From positions 108,014 through 172,013 of the forward strand of contig JANYHB010000002.1 in assembly GCA_025359265.1 (NCBI GenBank): DNA of 64,000 bases, in the 5' to 3' direction. The notes below the pieces were generated by a model that saw nothing but the letters and a program-made list of their open reading frames with translations, was not told the origin of the DNA and searched no databases. Made by a program: the position numbers and the translations under genes. Of the stretch, positions 1-10,079 are shown one piece after another; positions within the stretch are counted from its first letter, which is position 1; every line of letters begins with the position of its first letter. This DNA is from Hyphomicrobiales bacterium. GTDB taxonomy: Bacteria > Pseudomonadota > Alphaproteobacteria > Rhizobiales > Aestuariivirgaceae.

Positions 1-682
1 TTTCACACAGTGGCAGGAAGGAGTTGAGCGCTTCCTGTTCAAGCAGCGTGTAACGACCAGCGAGTAAGAAAAGATCAAAGTCACCTTGCTTGGCCAAAGT
101 CTCGGCACCCTGCCACTCGTTGATGCCCGCACCAAATGCCTTGATCACTTTTTCGTCGCGCAGCTTTACCAGGGCTTTGTAACCTCCAGCCATAAAGTCT
201 TTGGCATGCGCATCACGCGCTGCCTCGGATTTATGCGTAAAAACATCAAGATCATGCACATAAACAATATCGATAGAATCAAGGCCCAAGCGCTCCAGCG
301 AGAATTCCAGAGACCGCATGGCACCATCATAACTATAATCATAATTCTCGCGGCGGGTGGGCGTGTCAAAAAATTTTCCGATGCCGGTGCGCTGAAGGGG
401 CGGGCAGGCTGTAAGCAGCCGCCCAACCTTGGTGGAAAGCACGTAGTATTTGCGGTTTTTGCCGCGCAGAAAATGGTTGAGCCGCGTTTCCGAAAGCCCC
501 AGCCCATAGAGCGGTGCGGTATCGATATAGCGATGTCCGGCCTTCCACATGGCATCCAAAACTTTTGCGGCCTGTTCTTCAGTCATTGCATTATAAAGAT
601 TGCCAAGGGGTGCGGATCCAAAGCCCAACTGGGTGAACGGAATCGATGCACCTGACGGTGCCTTAAAAATTTTGCGCTTCAT
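1..682 (-). CDS. Aldo/keto reductase, partial (C-terminus beyond the window edge)
   Basis: Minus-strand frame open from ATG at 682 to the window edge: MKRKIFKAPSGASIPFTQLGFGSAPLGNLYNAMTEEQAAKVLDAMWKAGHRYIDTAPLYGLGLSETRLNHFL..., AKR N-terminal motif. Absent from the ORF track because it has no stop in the window. Confidence 0.85.
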   Translation of the reverse strand, partial: MKRKIFKAPSGASIPFTQLGFGSAPLGNLYNAMTEEQAAKVLDAMWKAGHRYIDTAPLYGLGLSETRLNHFLRGKNRKYYVLSTKVGRLLTACPPLQRTGIGKFFDTPTRRENYDYSYDGAMRSLEFSLERLGLDSIDIVYVHDLDVFTHKSEAARDAHAKDFMAGGYKALVKLRDEKVIKAFGAGINEWQGAETLAKQGDFDLFLLAGRYTLLEQEALNSFLPLCE

Positions 683-729
683 CTGTTCCCTGCTAGTCTA
701 TGCCATACAAATCAGAAATTGAGTGAACC

Positions 730-2262
730 ATGACTTCCGCCACCCAGCAACCCCCTTCCATGCTCCGCCTCAATGATGCAGACAATGTTTTGATTTCCAC
801 GCGCATTGTGGAAAAGGGCGAAAGCTTCGAGGGAATTGCTGCTGTCGCCAAAATCATGCGTGGCCACAAGATGGCAGCGCAGCCTATCGCGCAAGGTGCG
901 GCCATCCGAAAATTTGGTCAGATTATTGGCTTTGCAAAACACAATATCCTCACAGGCGATTGGGTGCATGAGCATAATGTGGTGATGGGTGAGCTGGCGC
1001 ATGACTATGCCTTCGCCAAAGAAAGCAAAAGCGAAAAGTTGTTGCCAGAAAATCAACGCGCCACATTTCAAGGCTTTCGCCGAAAAAATGGAAAAATTGG
1101 TACCCGCAATTATATCGGCATCATGACCTCGGTGAATTGCTCGGCCACGGTTGCCTCGCACATCGCCAAGGAAGTTGAGAAACGCGGCCTGCTCAAAGCT
1201 TATCCAAACATCGATGGCGTGGTGGCCCTCACGCAAGACAATGGCTGCGTGATTGATTATCGCGGCGTGATCTTTGATACGTTCAAGCGCGCCGCCTGGG
1301 GCTATGCCACCAACCCAAATATGGGCGGTGTGATGATGGTGGGTCTCGGTTGCGAAGGCTTTCAAATCCCGCGTTTCAAGGAAGCTTACAAAGTGGAAGA
1401 GGGAGAAACCTTCCGCACCATGACGATCCAGGAAATCGGCGGCACCCGCAAAACCATTGAAGCTGGCGTCACCGCAGTGATGGAAATGCTGCCCACGGTC
1501 AATGATGTGAAACGTGAAACCTGTTCCGCCTCAGAGCTGATCGTGGCTTTGCAATGCGGCGGCTCTGACGGATATTCCGGCATTACCGCCAACCCAGCGC
1601 TTGGCGCTGCGGTAGATATGCTGGTGGCCCACGGAGGCACCGCCATATTGTCTGAAACACCTGAAATTTACGGTGCCGAACATCTTCTCACCCGCCGTGC
1701 CGCCACTCCAGAAGTAGGCGAGAAATTGGTCAAAATTATCCACTGGTGGGAAGACTATGCGCGCCGCAACAATATGGAATTGAACAACAATCCATCGCCG
1801 GGCAATAAGCTCGGTGGCCTCACCACCATTCTCGAAAAGTCACTCGGCGCGGCGGCCAAGGGCGGCACCACAACTTTGCAGGCAGTATACAACTATGCTG
1901 AGCCAGTCACGGCCAAGGGTTTCGTATTTATGGATACACCAGGCTATGATCCGGTTTCGGCCACTGGCCAGGTGGCGGGCGGGGCTAATCTGCTGTGCTT
2001 CACCACCGGTCGTGGCTCGGCCTACGGCAACAAGCCTTGCCCTTCCATCAAACTTGCCACCAACACGCCAATGTACAATCAAATGATTGAAGACATGGAC
2101 ATTAACTGTGGCGATGTGATCGAAGGCGTTTCACTGGCTGAGAAGGGCCAGCAGATTTTCGATCTTATGCTCAAAACCGCTTCCGGGCAGAAAACCAAAT
2201 CCGAGGAATTGGGTTATGGTGAAAATGAGTATGTGCCTTGGTATATCGGTGCCGTGCTTTAG
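730..2262 (+). CDS. UxaA family hydrolase / altronate dehydratase-like (SAF N-domain plus catalytic domain)
   Basis: 510 aa; GTRNYIGIMTSVNCSATVA, TQDNGCVIDYRG, LQCGGSDGYSGITANPALG typical of altronate/galactarate dehydratases. Confidence 0.85.
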   Translation: MTSATQQPPSMLRLNDADNVLISTRIVEKGESFEGIAAVAKIMRGHKMAAQPIAQGAAIRKFGQIIGFAKHNILTGDWVHEHNVVMGELAHDYAFAKESKSEKLLPENQRATFQGFRRKNGKIGTRNYIGIMTSVNCSATVASHIAKEVEKRGLLKAYPNIDGVVALTQDNGCVIDYRGVIFDTFKRAAWGYATNPNMGGVMMVGLGCEGFQIPRFKEAYKVEEGETFRTMTIQEIGGTRKTIEAGVTAVMEMLPTVNDVKRETCSASELIVALQCGGSDGYSGITANPALGAAVDMLVAHGGTAILSETPEIYGAEHLLTRRAATPEVGEKLVKIIHWWEDYARRNNMELNNNPSPGNKLGGLTTILEKSLGAAAKGGTTTLQAVYNYAEPVTAKGFVFMDTPGYDPVSATGQVAGGANLLCFTTGRGSAYGNKPCPSIKLATNTPMYNQMIEDMDINCGDVIEGVSLAEKGQQIFDLMLKTASGQKTKSEELGYGENEYVPWYIGAVL

Positions 2263-2349
2263 GCCGGCTTAATCCGGCCACGATTCCACCGCCATTTGCC
2301 CATTTTGCCTGTTCATGAAAGATCAAGACAACAGGGCTAAACTTCTCCC

Positions 2350-4437
2350 ATGGGAGACAAAAAAAACCGGGGCGGAAAACGCGGGCAAGGCACGCGGCGG
2401 ATAGAGCCACGCCTTTTTCGCAGCGAGGGCCCAATTTTACGTCCTGAAAAGCGTAAATACGGTGCCAAACGCCGATCTTGGTTTTGGCGGTTGGCGGGCT
2501 TTGTGGTTGTCGCAGGATTTTGGGCCGGCCTTGCGGCTGTTTTGGCTTTTGCCTTTATTTGGTTCTCGTTGGATCAACGCGGCTTGTTGCAAATACCCAA
2601 ACGCGAACCGGGGATCATGATCCTTGCCAATGATGGCACGTCGCTGGCGCAAGAAGGTTCATTCTTTGGGGATGCTGCTAAAATTGGCCAACTGCCAGAC
2701 TATGTGCCCAATGCGGTTATTGCCATTGAGGATCGCCGCTTCCGTTCGCATCACGGGATTGATCCCATTGGCTTGGCGCGCGCCATGAGCCGCAATATCT
2801 TGAAGGGCCATTTGGTGCAGGGCGGTTCAACCCTCACCCAGCAACTTGCCAAGAACCTCTTTCTCACCCAGGAAAAGACCCTCACGCGCAAGGCCCAAGA
2901 GGCTGTGCTGGCAATTTGGCTTGAGTCAAAATTTACCAAAGACGAAATTATGCAGCTCTATCTCAACCGGGTTTATTTTGGTTCGGGTGCCTATGGCATT
3001 GAGCAAGCCGCCCATACGTTTTTCAACAAATCATCGTCTGAGCTTACGCTGCTGGAAGCGGCCAGGCTTGCAGCCAGCCTAAAGGCCCCAACCACTTACG
3101 ACCCCGCCAATAATCCAGATGAAAGCACGGCGCGCGCCAAGCTGGTTTTAGCAGCAATGCAAGATCAGAATTACGTCACCAAACAAGATGTCACAGATGC
3201 CCTTGACCAGTCAGCAGATGTGGTAACGGTTGATCACTTGCCGGCGCGCCAATATGTGGTGGATTGGGTTGACGGCCAACTCAACCAACTGGTGAAGACG
3301 TATGATCAATCGATTGTGATCGAAACCACGATCGATCCGGCTATTCAAGCGAATGCCGAAAAAGCGCTGAATATACGCCTGCAACAAAACGGCAAGAAGC
3401 TTGGGGTTTCCCAAGGTGCCATGGTGGTGATTGATAACACCGGTGCGGTGTTAAGTTTAATTGGCGGTCGCTCTTATGCAAAAAGCCAATATAACCGCGC
3501 CTTGAAAGCCGAGCGTCAACCCGGTTCGGCATTCAAAGCCTTTGTGTATCTCACCGCCTTTGAGCAAGGCTTTACACCATCTTCCACGCAGGTGGATGAG
3601 CCGATTAGGATCGGCAACTGGACTCCTGAAAATTACCAACACCGATATGTGGGAGAGGTTTCTCTCGAACAGGCTTTTGCGCAATCAATCAACACGGTTG
3701 CTGCAAAACTGGCCGTGAATGTGGGGCCAGACCAAGTTGCCGCAACCGCCAAACGCCTGGGGATATCATCAACCTTAGGCCATGATGCGTCGCTGGCGCT
3801 GGGCACCTCTGAAGTTACACCCCTTGAATTAACGGCCGCCTTTGTGCCGTTTGCAAATGGCGGAACGGCTGTGGCTCCTTATGTGGTGAAGCGGGTGACC
3901 ACGCGAGATGGTAAAGTGCTCTATCAACGCCAAGGTGATGGTCTGGGCCAAGTGGTTTCAGCAACGGCGGAAGGCGAGATGAACCAACTTTTCCGCGCGG
4001 TTGTGCGGCAAGGAACCGGCACCAAAGCACAGTTTGGAAATTGGGATATCGGTGGCAAAACGGGAACCAGCCAAGATTACCGCGATGCATGGTTCATCGG
4101 ATTTACCCCATATCTTACAGCGGGCGTTTGGCTGGGCAACGATGATAACTCACCCACCAAGCAAGTAACCGGCGGCTCACTTCCCGCACTCATCTGGCGT
4201 GATGTGATGGAACCGGCGCATCAAGGCTTGCAATGGATGCCTCTGCCGGGTGTTCCTGAACCGCAGCGGCCATCATCCAACGCATTGGCTGTGAAGCTGG
4301 ATCAAGATGGTGAGGGCGTCAACCCAGATCTTTTCAATGCGCCCATCCAATCAACGCCGAGGCAGGCAAAGAACATTTTTGAGCTGTTATTTGGGAGACG
4401 CAACCCGGCCCCACCCCAAGGCAACGGCCTCTACTGA
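2350..4437 (+). CDS. Class A penicillin-binding protein (PBP1A-type transglycosylase/transpeptidase)
   Basis: IEDRRFRSHHGIDPIGLARA, GGSTLTQQLAKNLFL (GT51) and GSAFKAF / KTGTSQDYRDAWFIGFTP (transpeptidase) motifs. Confidence 0.92.
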   Translation: MGDKKNRGGKRGQGTRRIEPRLFRSEGPILRPEKRKYGAKRRSWFWRLAGFVVVAGFWAGLAAVLAFAFIWFSLDQRGLLQIPKREPGIMILANDGTSLAQEGSFFGDAAKIGQLPDYVPNAVIAIEDRRFRSHHGIDPIGLARAMSRNILKGHLVQGGSTLTQQLAKNLFLTQEKTLTRKAQEAVLAIWLESKFTKDEIMQLYLNRVYFGSGAYGIEQAAHTFFNKSSSELTLLEAARLAASLKAPTTYDPANNPDESTARAKLVLAAMQDQNYVTKQDVTDALDQSADVVTVDHLPARQYVVDWVDGQLNQLVKTYDQSIVIETTIDPAIQANAEKALNIRLQQNGKKLGVSQGAMVVIDNTGAVLSLIGGRSYAKSQYNRALKAERQPGSAFKAFVYLTAFEQGFTPSSTQVDEPIRIGNWTPENYQHRYVGEVSLEQAFAQSINTVAAKLAVNVGPDQVAATAKRLGISSTLGHDASLALGTSEVTPLELTAAFVPFANGGTAVAPYVVKRVTTRDGKVLYQRQGDGLGQVVSATAEGEMNQLFRAVVRQGTGTKAQFGNWDIGGKTGTSQDYRDAWFIGFTPYLTAGVWLGNDDNSPTKQVTGGSLPALIWRDVMEPAHQGLQWMPLPGVPEPQRPSSNALAVKLDQDGEGVNPDLFNAPIQSTPRQAKNIFELLFGRRNPAPPQGNGLY

Positions 4438-5064
4438 TCATATCACCCGCAGCGCCATGGCGCGACTGGGCACGGTGCCCAATTCCCCTGGCATGGAAAC
4501 ATAAGGAACAGTTTCTTCGAGGATTGCAATTTCTCCGGCCCTCAAAAAATCGGCGATCCGCTGGGCGAATCCGGCATCCCAAAGTGTGTTTTTGACGGTC
4601 ATCACAATCACCCCGCCCTTGCGGCATATGCGAACCAGCTCGTCCAATCCTTCAGCACCAACATGGCCCGTGGTAAAAACCCCCACCGCGATGATACCGG
4701 CATAGGCCCCATCTGCAAAAGGCAAAGTCTCTCCCAGCGCCAATTTATGAAACGCCGTATAAATCTGCTTTTTTCTTGCCACATCAAGCATGCCTTGAGA
4801 AATGTCGAGGGCTTCAACAATCGGGTATCCCATGATGGAAAGCCACTCGCCAATTAAACCTGTGCCAGCGCCAGCATCAAGAATGGGTGCCGCACCATGG
4901 GGCAAGTAGCGTGATAAAAGCGCCAAGCCAATGGCCGGGTGGCGATAACCTGCCCGCGCCATCTCGGCGTCATAACGATTGGCCCAGCCATCATAAAGCG
5001 CGGCCACTTCGGCAGCGCCCTTGGCATCATAAACCGCGCCCAAATGTCCTTCATGTTTTGCCAT
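4438..5064 (-). CDS. Class I SAM-dependent methyltransferase
   Basis: ILDAGAGTGLIGEWL SAM-binding motif; 208 aa. Confidence 0.8.
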   Translation of the reverse strand: MAKHEGHLGAVYDAKGAAEVAALYDGWANRYDAEMARAGYRHPAIGLALLSRYLPHGAAPILDAGAGTGLIGEWLSIMGYPIVEALDISQGMLDVARKKQIYTAFHKLALGETLPFADGAYAGIIAVGVFTTGHVGAEGLDELVRICRKGGVIVMTVKNTLWDAGFAQRIADFLRAGEIAILEETVPYVSMPGELGTVPSRAMALRVI

Positions 5065-5100
5065 TTCACACCTCTCAAAAACAATGTTAGCGTTTTACCC

Positions 5101-6009
5101 ATGACGCCAGAAGAACAAAACCAAGTTCAACAATTGATCAGGGCCATTCCGGAAATCGCCGATGTCAGGGTTCAGCCACAGCGCCTCGGTGGCCTCACAA
5201 ATCGCGTTTACGCCTTGGGCGAATATGTCTTGCGCATCCCCGGCAATGGCACCGAGGAATATATCAACCGTGCGCATGAAGTTACGATGGCAAGAGCGGC
5301 GGCCACGGCCGGTGTGAGCCCGCAGGTTATTTACGCAAATGCACAATCTGGCATCATGATCACGCGCCTGGTGAATGGTGTTACCATGTCGCCTCAGAAA
5401 TTTAAATCTGCGGCGCGTTCTATTGTGAGGGCAGGGCAGGCCCTGTCGACACTGCATCACTCGCAGAGTGCGTTTCCATCACGGTTTGAGCTGTTCGCCG
5501 TTATGGACGATTATGGCAAGATTCTTTCTGCCAAGAATTATGCCTTACCGGATGGGTATCATCAGGCGGTGCAGTCGGCAGAAAATATTCGCAAAGCTCT
5601 GGCATGCAGCCCAACACCCCTTGTTCCCTGCCACTGTGATCCACTGTGCGAAAATTTCCTGGACGATGGCGAGCGCATGTGGATTGTGGATTGGGAGTAT
5701 GGTGGGATGAATGATCCGATGTGGGACTTGGGTGATCTCTCAGTTGAAGGTGCTTTCACACTCGAGCAGGACGAGGCGCTGCTCCAAGCGTATTTCGGCG
5801 GCGGCTCTGGTTCCGCTGCCGATCGCGGGCGAATGGTAATTTACAAGGCAATGTGTGATTTGCTTTGGGCGCTGTGGGGCCTTATTCAACATGCCAATAA
5901 TAACCCCGCCGAAGATTTTGCGGTCTATGCCGCCAAGCGGTTCCAGCGCTGTCAGGAACTGCTGGCAACCAAGGATTTTGCCCGCCATCTCAAAGCGGTA
6001 ACTGCTTAA
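5101..6009 (+). CDS. Choline/ethanolamine kinase-like phosphotransferase
   Basis: PCHCDPLCENFLDDGERMWIVDWEYGGMNDPMWDLGDLSVEG matches the APH/choline kinase catalytic region; ATG at 5101 preferred to the upstream ORF start. Confidence 0.8.
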   Translation: MTPEEQNQVQQLIRAIPEIADVRVQPQRLGGLTNRVYALGEYVLRIPGNGTEEYINRAHEVTMARAAATAGVSPQVIYANAQSGIMITRLVNGVTMSPQKFKSAARSIVRAGQALSTLHHSQSAFPSRFELFAVMDDYGKILSAKNYALPDGYHQAVQSAENIRKALACSPTPLVPCHCDPLCENFLDDGERMWIVDWEYGGMNDPMWDLGDLSVEGAFTLEQDEALLQAYFGGGSGSAADRGRMVIYKAMCDLLWALWGLIQHANNNPAEDFAVYAAKRFQRCQELLATKDFARHLKAVTA

Positions 6010-6749
6010 AAATAACGGTGCACGTCCTTGCCATGGGCCTTCAGCCATTGCTTGGCATGGCGCGCGTGGGGGCAGTGGGTCAAGACCAGGCGCCAAAAGC
6101 GCGGTCCATGATTCATTTCAATCAAATGCGCCACTTCATGAGCGGCGACATAATCGAGAACGAAATCCGGGGCCAGTATCAAACGCCAGGAGTATGAAAG
6201 AACCCCACCGGACGAGCATGATCCCCACCGGCTCTTTTGATCACGAATGCTGATCCGGGCATAACGCGTGCCCATGGCCAGCGCATATTTTTTTGAGGCT
6301 GCAGAAAGCGCTTTCAAGGCCTGGTCTTTCAGATAATCACGCAGCCGTCGCGGCGCGTGCGCAGCATCACCAGGTATGTGCAGTATGCTGTCTGAGGCCG
6401 TAACCACGCCGCGCCTGCCGCCGCTGAAATGCAAGCAGTGCAAATGTCCTTGGTAAAGCATATGCGCACCATCAACAACGGGGGCCACGGGCGCCTGTTT
6501 GCTCAAGGTGCGAACAATCCACTGGCGGGAACTTTCCGCAAAGCGCAGCGCGTCCGAAAGCCCGGTGCGCTTGGGCAAGGTCATCACCAAGCCCTGGTTT
6601 TTGATATCAAGTCTCAAAACCAAACGCCGCGCTTTGGCATTGCGCCGAAACCGCAGGGGAACTTTTCGGCCATCGATATCAAACACGGTTGGCTCAGGTG
6701 CTGGCACGGCAGCGCGCTTGATCAATGGCGTGCGCAGAAATCCGATCAA
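6006..6749 (-). CDS. YgjP-type (DUF45) M48-like metallopeptidase
   Basis: DQKSRWGSCSSGGVLSYSWRLILAPDFVLDYVAAHEVAHLIEMNHGPRFW; HExxH-like HEVAH; TTG start overlaps the upstream stop (TTGA). Confidence 0.82.
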   Translation of the reverse strand: MIGFLRTPLIKRAAVPAPEPTVFDIDGRKVPLRFRRNAKARRLVLRLDIKNQGLVMTLPKRTGLSDALRFAESSRQWIVRTLSKQAPVAPVVDGAHMLYQGHLHCLHFSGGRRGVVTASDSILHIPGDAAHAPRRLRDYLKDQALKALSAASKKYALAMGTRYARISIRDQKSRWGSCSSGGVLSYSWRLILAPDFVLDYVAAHEVAHLIEMNHGPRFWRLVLTHCPHARHAKQWLKAHGKDVHRYF

Positions 6750-7996
6750 GATTTCTGTTGCGAGAGGAACTCGACGATCATCGGTGCCACTTGCGCACGA
6801 TATTTGGAGCCAGAGAAAACCCCGTAATGTCCAACGCCCAGTTGCAAGTGATGCTTTTTCATTGCGGGTGGAATGGCTGAACACAGCGCATGTGCAGCCT
6901 CAGTTTGGCCCAAACCAGAAATATCGTCTCGCTCACCCTCAATGGTCAGTAACGCAGTCGTCGAGATTTTTTCCGGCGCAACTTTGAACCCGCGATAGGC
7001 ATAAGTGCCATTGGGCAAATCGTGATGCATAAAAACCCGCTCGACGGTCTGTAGATAAAACTCGGCCGTTAAATCCATCACCGCCATATATTCATCATAA
7101 AAGTGACGGTGCTTTTCGGCGCTCACGTCTTCGCCATCAATCAGATCGTGGTAAAGATCCCGGTGCGCTTTCAAATGTCTTTCCGCATTCATCGACAAAA
7201 AGCCGCTCAGTTGCATGAAACCCGGATAAACCGCACGGCCCGCACCAGCGTGCGCGCCGGTCACTTCCATGGTCACGTTTTGGCGAAACCATTCAATCGG
7301 CTTATCGCGCGCCAGCTTGTTCACCGCCGTTGGGCTTTTGCGCGTATCAATCGGGCCCCCCATCAAAACCATGGCGAGCGGGGCGAGCTTGTCATTTTTT
7401 GCACTCATCAACGCAACAGCCGCAAGCACAGGCACGGAAGGTTGGCACACCGCCATGACATGGGCGCGCTCACCGAGGTGATGCAAAATTGTTATTATTG
7501 TGTCGGTATAGTCATCAAGATCAAATGGGCCTGCGGATTTCGCAATTTCGCGGGCATCCTGCCAATCCGTCACATAGCAATCAAAATGCGGCAGCATGGA
7601 TTTCACCGTGTCACGCAACAGCGTGGCATAGTGGCCAGACATGGGTGCCACCAGCAAAAGTTTTGGCTGCTTTGAATTCAAGCCCACTTTCGCAAAATGC
7701 AGCAGGTGGCAGAACGGACTTTGCCAAGCAATTTGCTCTTCCACGACAAAGCCTCTGCCATCAACTTGCGTCTCTGCAATCGCAAAACTTGGCTTGGCGT
7801 AACGCCGCGTGGCACGTTCAAACATGGTGAGTGCGGCCGAGGTCTGCTTGGCAAAAAGTGAATTCTTGAAAGGATTAAAGGCATTTTGCCAGAATGAAAG
7901 ACTAGCATCTGCCATCAACCGAAAGGGTTGGCTGGCCGTGTGGTTCATTTCAAACAACGGATAAAGCAAAGCAGCGGGCGCTGGAAAATTGGTCAT
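6746..7996 (-). CDS. phaZ: Intracellular polyhydroxyalkanoate depolymerase (PhaZ-type)
   Basis: MTNFPAPAALLYPLFEMNHTASQPFRLMADA..., HVMAVCQPSVPVLAAVALM nucleophile-Cys lipase-like box, FMHHDLPNGTYAYRG, HYGVFSGSKYRAQVAPMI. Confidence 0.85.
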   Translation of the reverse strand: MTNFPAPAALLYPLFEMNHTASQPFRLMADASLSFWQNAFNPFKNSLFAKQTSAALTMFERATRRYAKPSFAIAETQVDGRGFVVEEQIAWQSPFCHLLHFAKVGLNSKQPKLLLVAPMSGHYATLLRDTVKSMLPHFDCYVTDWQDAREIAKSAGPFDLDDYTDTIITILHHLGERAHVMAVCQPSVPVLAAVALMSAKNDKLAPLAMVLMGGPIDTRKSPTAVNKLARDKPIEWFRQNVTMEVTGAHAGAGRAVYPGFMQLSGFLSMNAERHLKAHRDLYHDLIDGEDVSAEKHRHFYDEYMAVMDLTAEFYLQTVERVFMHHDLPNGTYAYRGFKVAPEKISTTALLTIEGERDDISGLGQTEAAHALCSAIPPAMKKHHLQLGVGHYGVFSGSKYRAQVAPMIVEFLSQQKS

Positions 7997-8158
7997 TGTT
8001 AACACCTTAGCACAAGAAATGGGGCGTCTCCTATTCATTTGCAAGGCTAAATTAGGTGGCAAAACCTAACTGCCGGTAAAAGCCGCCAGGGCCGGTAGAT
8101 TTTGCATCAGTGAAATAAAGCTTCTAAAAGCCCTTGGCCATGTCTCAAATGTTCCAAA

Positions 8159-9493
8159 ATGTCTGAAACCCGCCCAATCAAAACCTTTCCAGAACTTGGA
8201 TTGTTGCGGCTGAGAACTTTGGTGCGGCTGCGCTGGCTTGCGGTCATCGGGCAATCCATTGCGATTTTGATTGTTCAATATCCGCTCGGTTTCAAATTGC
8301 CCATTGCATCTTGCCTGGCGCTAATTGTGGTGAGTGCGGCGCTCAACATATTCCTCGCACTGCGCTGGCGTGGCAGCCAAAAACTTTCGGCCAGGGCGGC
8401 TGGGCTGCTTTTGGGTTATGATGTTCTGCAACTTGCCGGGCTGCTCTATTTAACCGGCGGCCTGCAAAACCCCTTCGCGTTGTTGTTTTTGGTGCCCGTC
8501 ACGGTTTCGGCAACATCACTTCCCATGATTTGGACTGCGGCCTTGGGGCTTCTGGCTTTGGCATGCGCATCAATTCTGGCATTCTTCCATTGGCCTTTGC
8601 CTTGGGACGGGGTGCAAGGCTTTTCCCTCCCACCGCTTTATCTTTTGGGAATGTGGGCGGCCATTGTCAGCGCCACTATCTTTTCAGCCATCTATGCAAG
8701 ACGCATCGCAGAAGAAGCCCGCATCATGTCTTCCGCCTTGCAAGCAACCGAAATGGTGTTGGCACGTGAGCAAAGACTCTCGGCGCTGGATGGCTTGGCA
8801 GCGGCAGCGGCCCATGAGCTGGGAACACCCTTGGCCACAATAGCATTGGTGGCAAAAGAATTGAAACGAGAGCTGCCGCAAAAATTCAAACACCGGGAAG
8901 ATATTGATTTGCTTATTTCGCAAGCCGCACGCTGTCGCGAAATTCTCACCAGGCTTGCCGTGCCCGAACAGCTTTCGGATGACGTCTATCAACAGGTTGG
9001 TCTGGAGGCCATGCTGGAAGACATGGTGGCGCCCCTGCGCGGCTCCGATGTTACAGTGAGTGTAAGCATCATGTCGAAAGATCAAAAGGGGTTCACGGCA
9101 TACCCGGTATTTCGCCGCAATCCGGCAATCACCTATGGGCTTGAAAACCTCCTTGAAAATGCCATCGATTTTGCGACGTCTCGTGTCGATGTGGAAGCCC
9201 ACTGGTCGTTGGCCCAGATCAGCGTTACAGTCTCGGACGATGGCCCTGGCTTTGATCAAAATATTTTTGACCGGTTGGGTGATCCCTTTGTCACCACCAG
9301 GCCAGGTTATGGCAATGCAGCGCTAGGTGATGAAAGCCAGCATGAAGGCATGGGGCTTGGCCTCTTCATCGCCAAAACCTTGTTGGAGCGTTCAGGCGCC
9401 AGCGTAACTTTGGCAAATCGCAAATATCCGCATAAAGGGGCCATGATAGCAATCCATTGGCCGCGTGATGCCGTAGATGTAGGTAAGAATTAA
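8159..9493 (+). CDS. regB: RegB/PrrB/ActS family redox-responsive sensor histidine kinase
   Basis: GGLQNPFALLFLVPV quinone/redox box, HELGTPLATIALVAKEL H-box, QAARCREILTRL containing the family's redox cysteine, N and G boxes. Confidence 0.88.
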   Translation: MSETRPIKTFPELGLLRLRTLVRLRWLAVIGQSIAILIVQYPLGFKLPIASCLALIVVSAALNIFLALRWRGSQKLSARAAGLLLGYDVLQLAGLLYLTGGLQNPFALLFLVPVTVSATSLPMIWTAALGLLALACASILAFFHWPLPWDGVQGFSLPPLYLLGMWAAIVSATIFSAIYARRIAEEARIMSSALQATEMVLAREQRLSALDGLAAAAAHELGTPLATIALVAKELKRELPQKFKHREDIDLLISQAARCREILTRLAVPEQLSDDVYQQVGLEAMLEDMVAPLRGSDVTVSVSIMSKDQKGFTAYPVFRRNPAITYGLENLLENAIDFATSRVDVEAHWSLAQISVTVSDDGPGFDQNIFDRLGDPFVTTRPGYGNAALGDESQHEGMGLGLFIAKTLLERSGASVTLANRKYPHKGAMIAIHWPRDAVDVGKN

Positions 9494-9495
9494 AG

Positions 9496-10029
9496 ATGAC
9501 AGAAAATCTCAAAACTCTTTTATTGGTCGATGACGATAGACCCTTTCTCACCCGCCTTGGAAAAGCCATGGAAGCGCGCGGCTTTGAGGTGCGCCTGGCA
9601 GATACGGTGGCCGAGGGCGTGGCCGAAGTGAAAAAGCTGCCGCCCATGTTTGCGGTGGTTGATTTGCGTTTGGCTGATGGCAATGGTCTTGATGTGATTG
9701 AGGCGCTCCATGCCGCCAAGGCAGACGCGCGTGTCGTTGTGCTCACCGGTTATGGCAACATCGCCACCGCCGTCACCGCCGTAAAACTGGGTGCCATAGA
9801 CTATCTTGCCAAGCCTGCCGATGCCGACGCTGTTTACGGAGCCTTGATCGGAGGTAAGGATCAGCGCAATGTCCTGCCAGATAATCCCATGTCGGCAGAC
9901 CGGGTGCGCTGGGAACATATCCAACGGGTATTTGAACTGTGCAATCGTAACGTCTCTGAAACGGCACGGCGCTTGAATATGCATCGCCGCACGCTGCAAC
10001 GCATTTTGGCCAAACGCGCGCCGAAATAA
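9496..10029 (+). CDS. regA: RegA/PrrA/ActR family response regulator
   Basis: REC domain (LLVDDDRPFLTRL, VVDLRLADGNGL, VLTGYGNIATAVTAVKLGAIDYLAKP) plus Fis-type HTH (NVSETARRLNMHRRTLQRILAKRAPK). Confidence 0.9.
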   Translation: MTENLKTLLLVDDDRPFLTRLGKAMEARGFEVRLADTVAEGVAEVKKLPPMFAVVDLRLADGNGLDVIEALHAAKADARVVVLTGYGNIATAVTAVKLGAIDYLAKPADADAVYGALIGGKDQRNVLPDNPMSADRVRWEHIQRVFELCNRNVSETARRLNMHRRTLQRILAKRAPK

Positions 10030-10079
10030 ACTCCGCTGCATTCATTTTTATAAAACCAACACCCCGCACATTCTCTTGA

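Noticed and set aside
712-1365. 217-aa minus-strand ORF opposite the UxaA-like gene
   Set aside because: Antisense shadow of a well-supported CDS with no recognisable domain; other long shadows (20982-21851 +, 44278-44931 -, 50616-51395 -) are rejected for the same reason.
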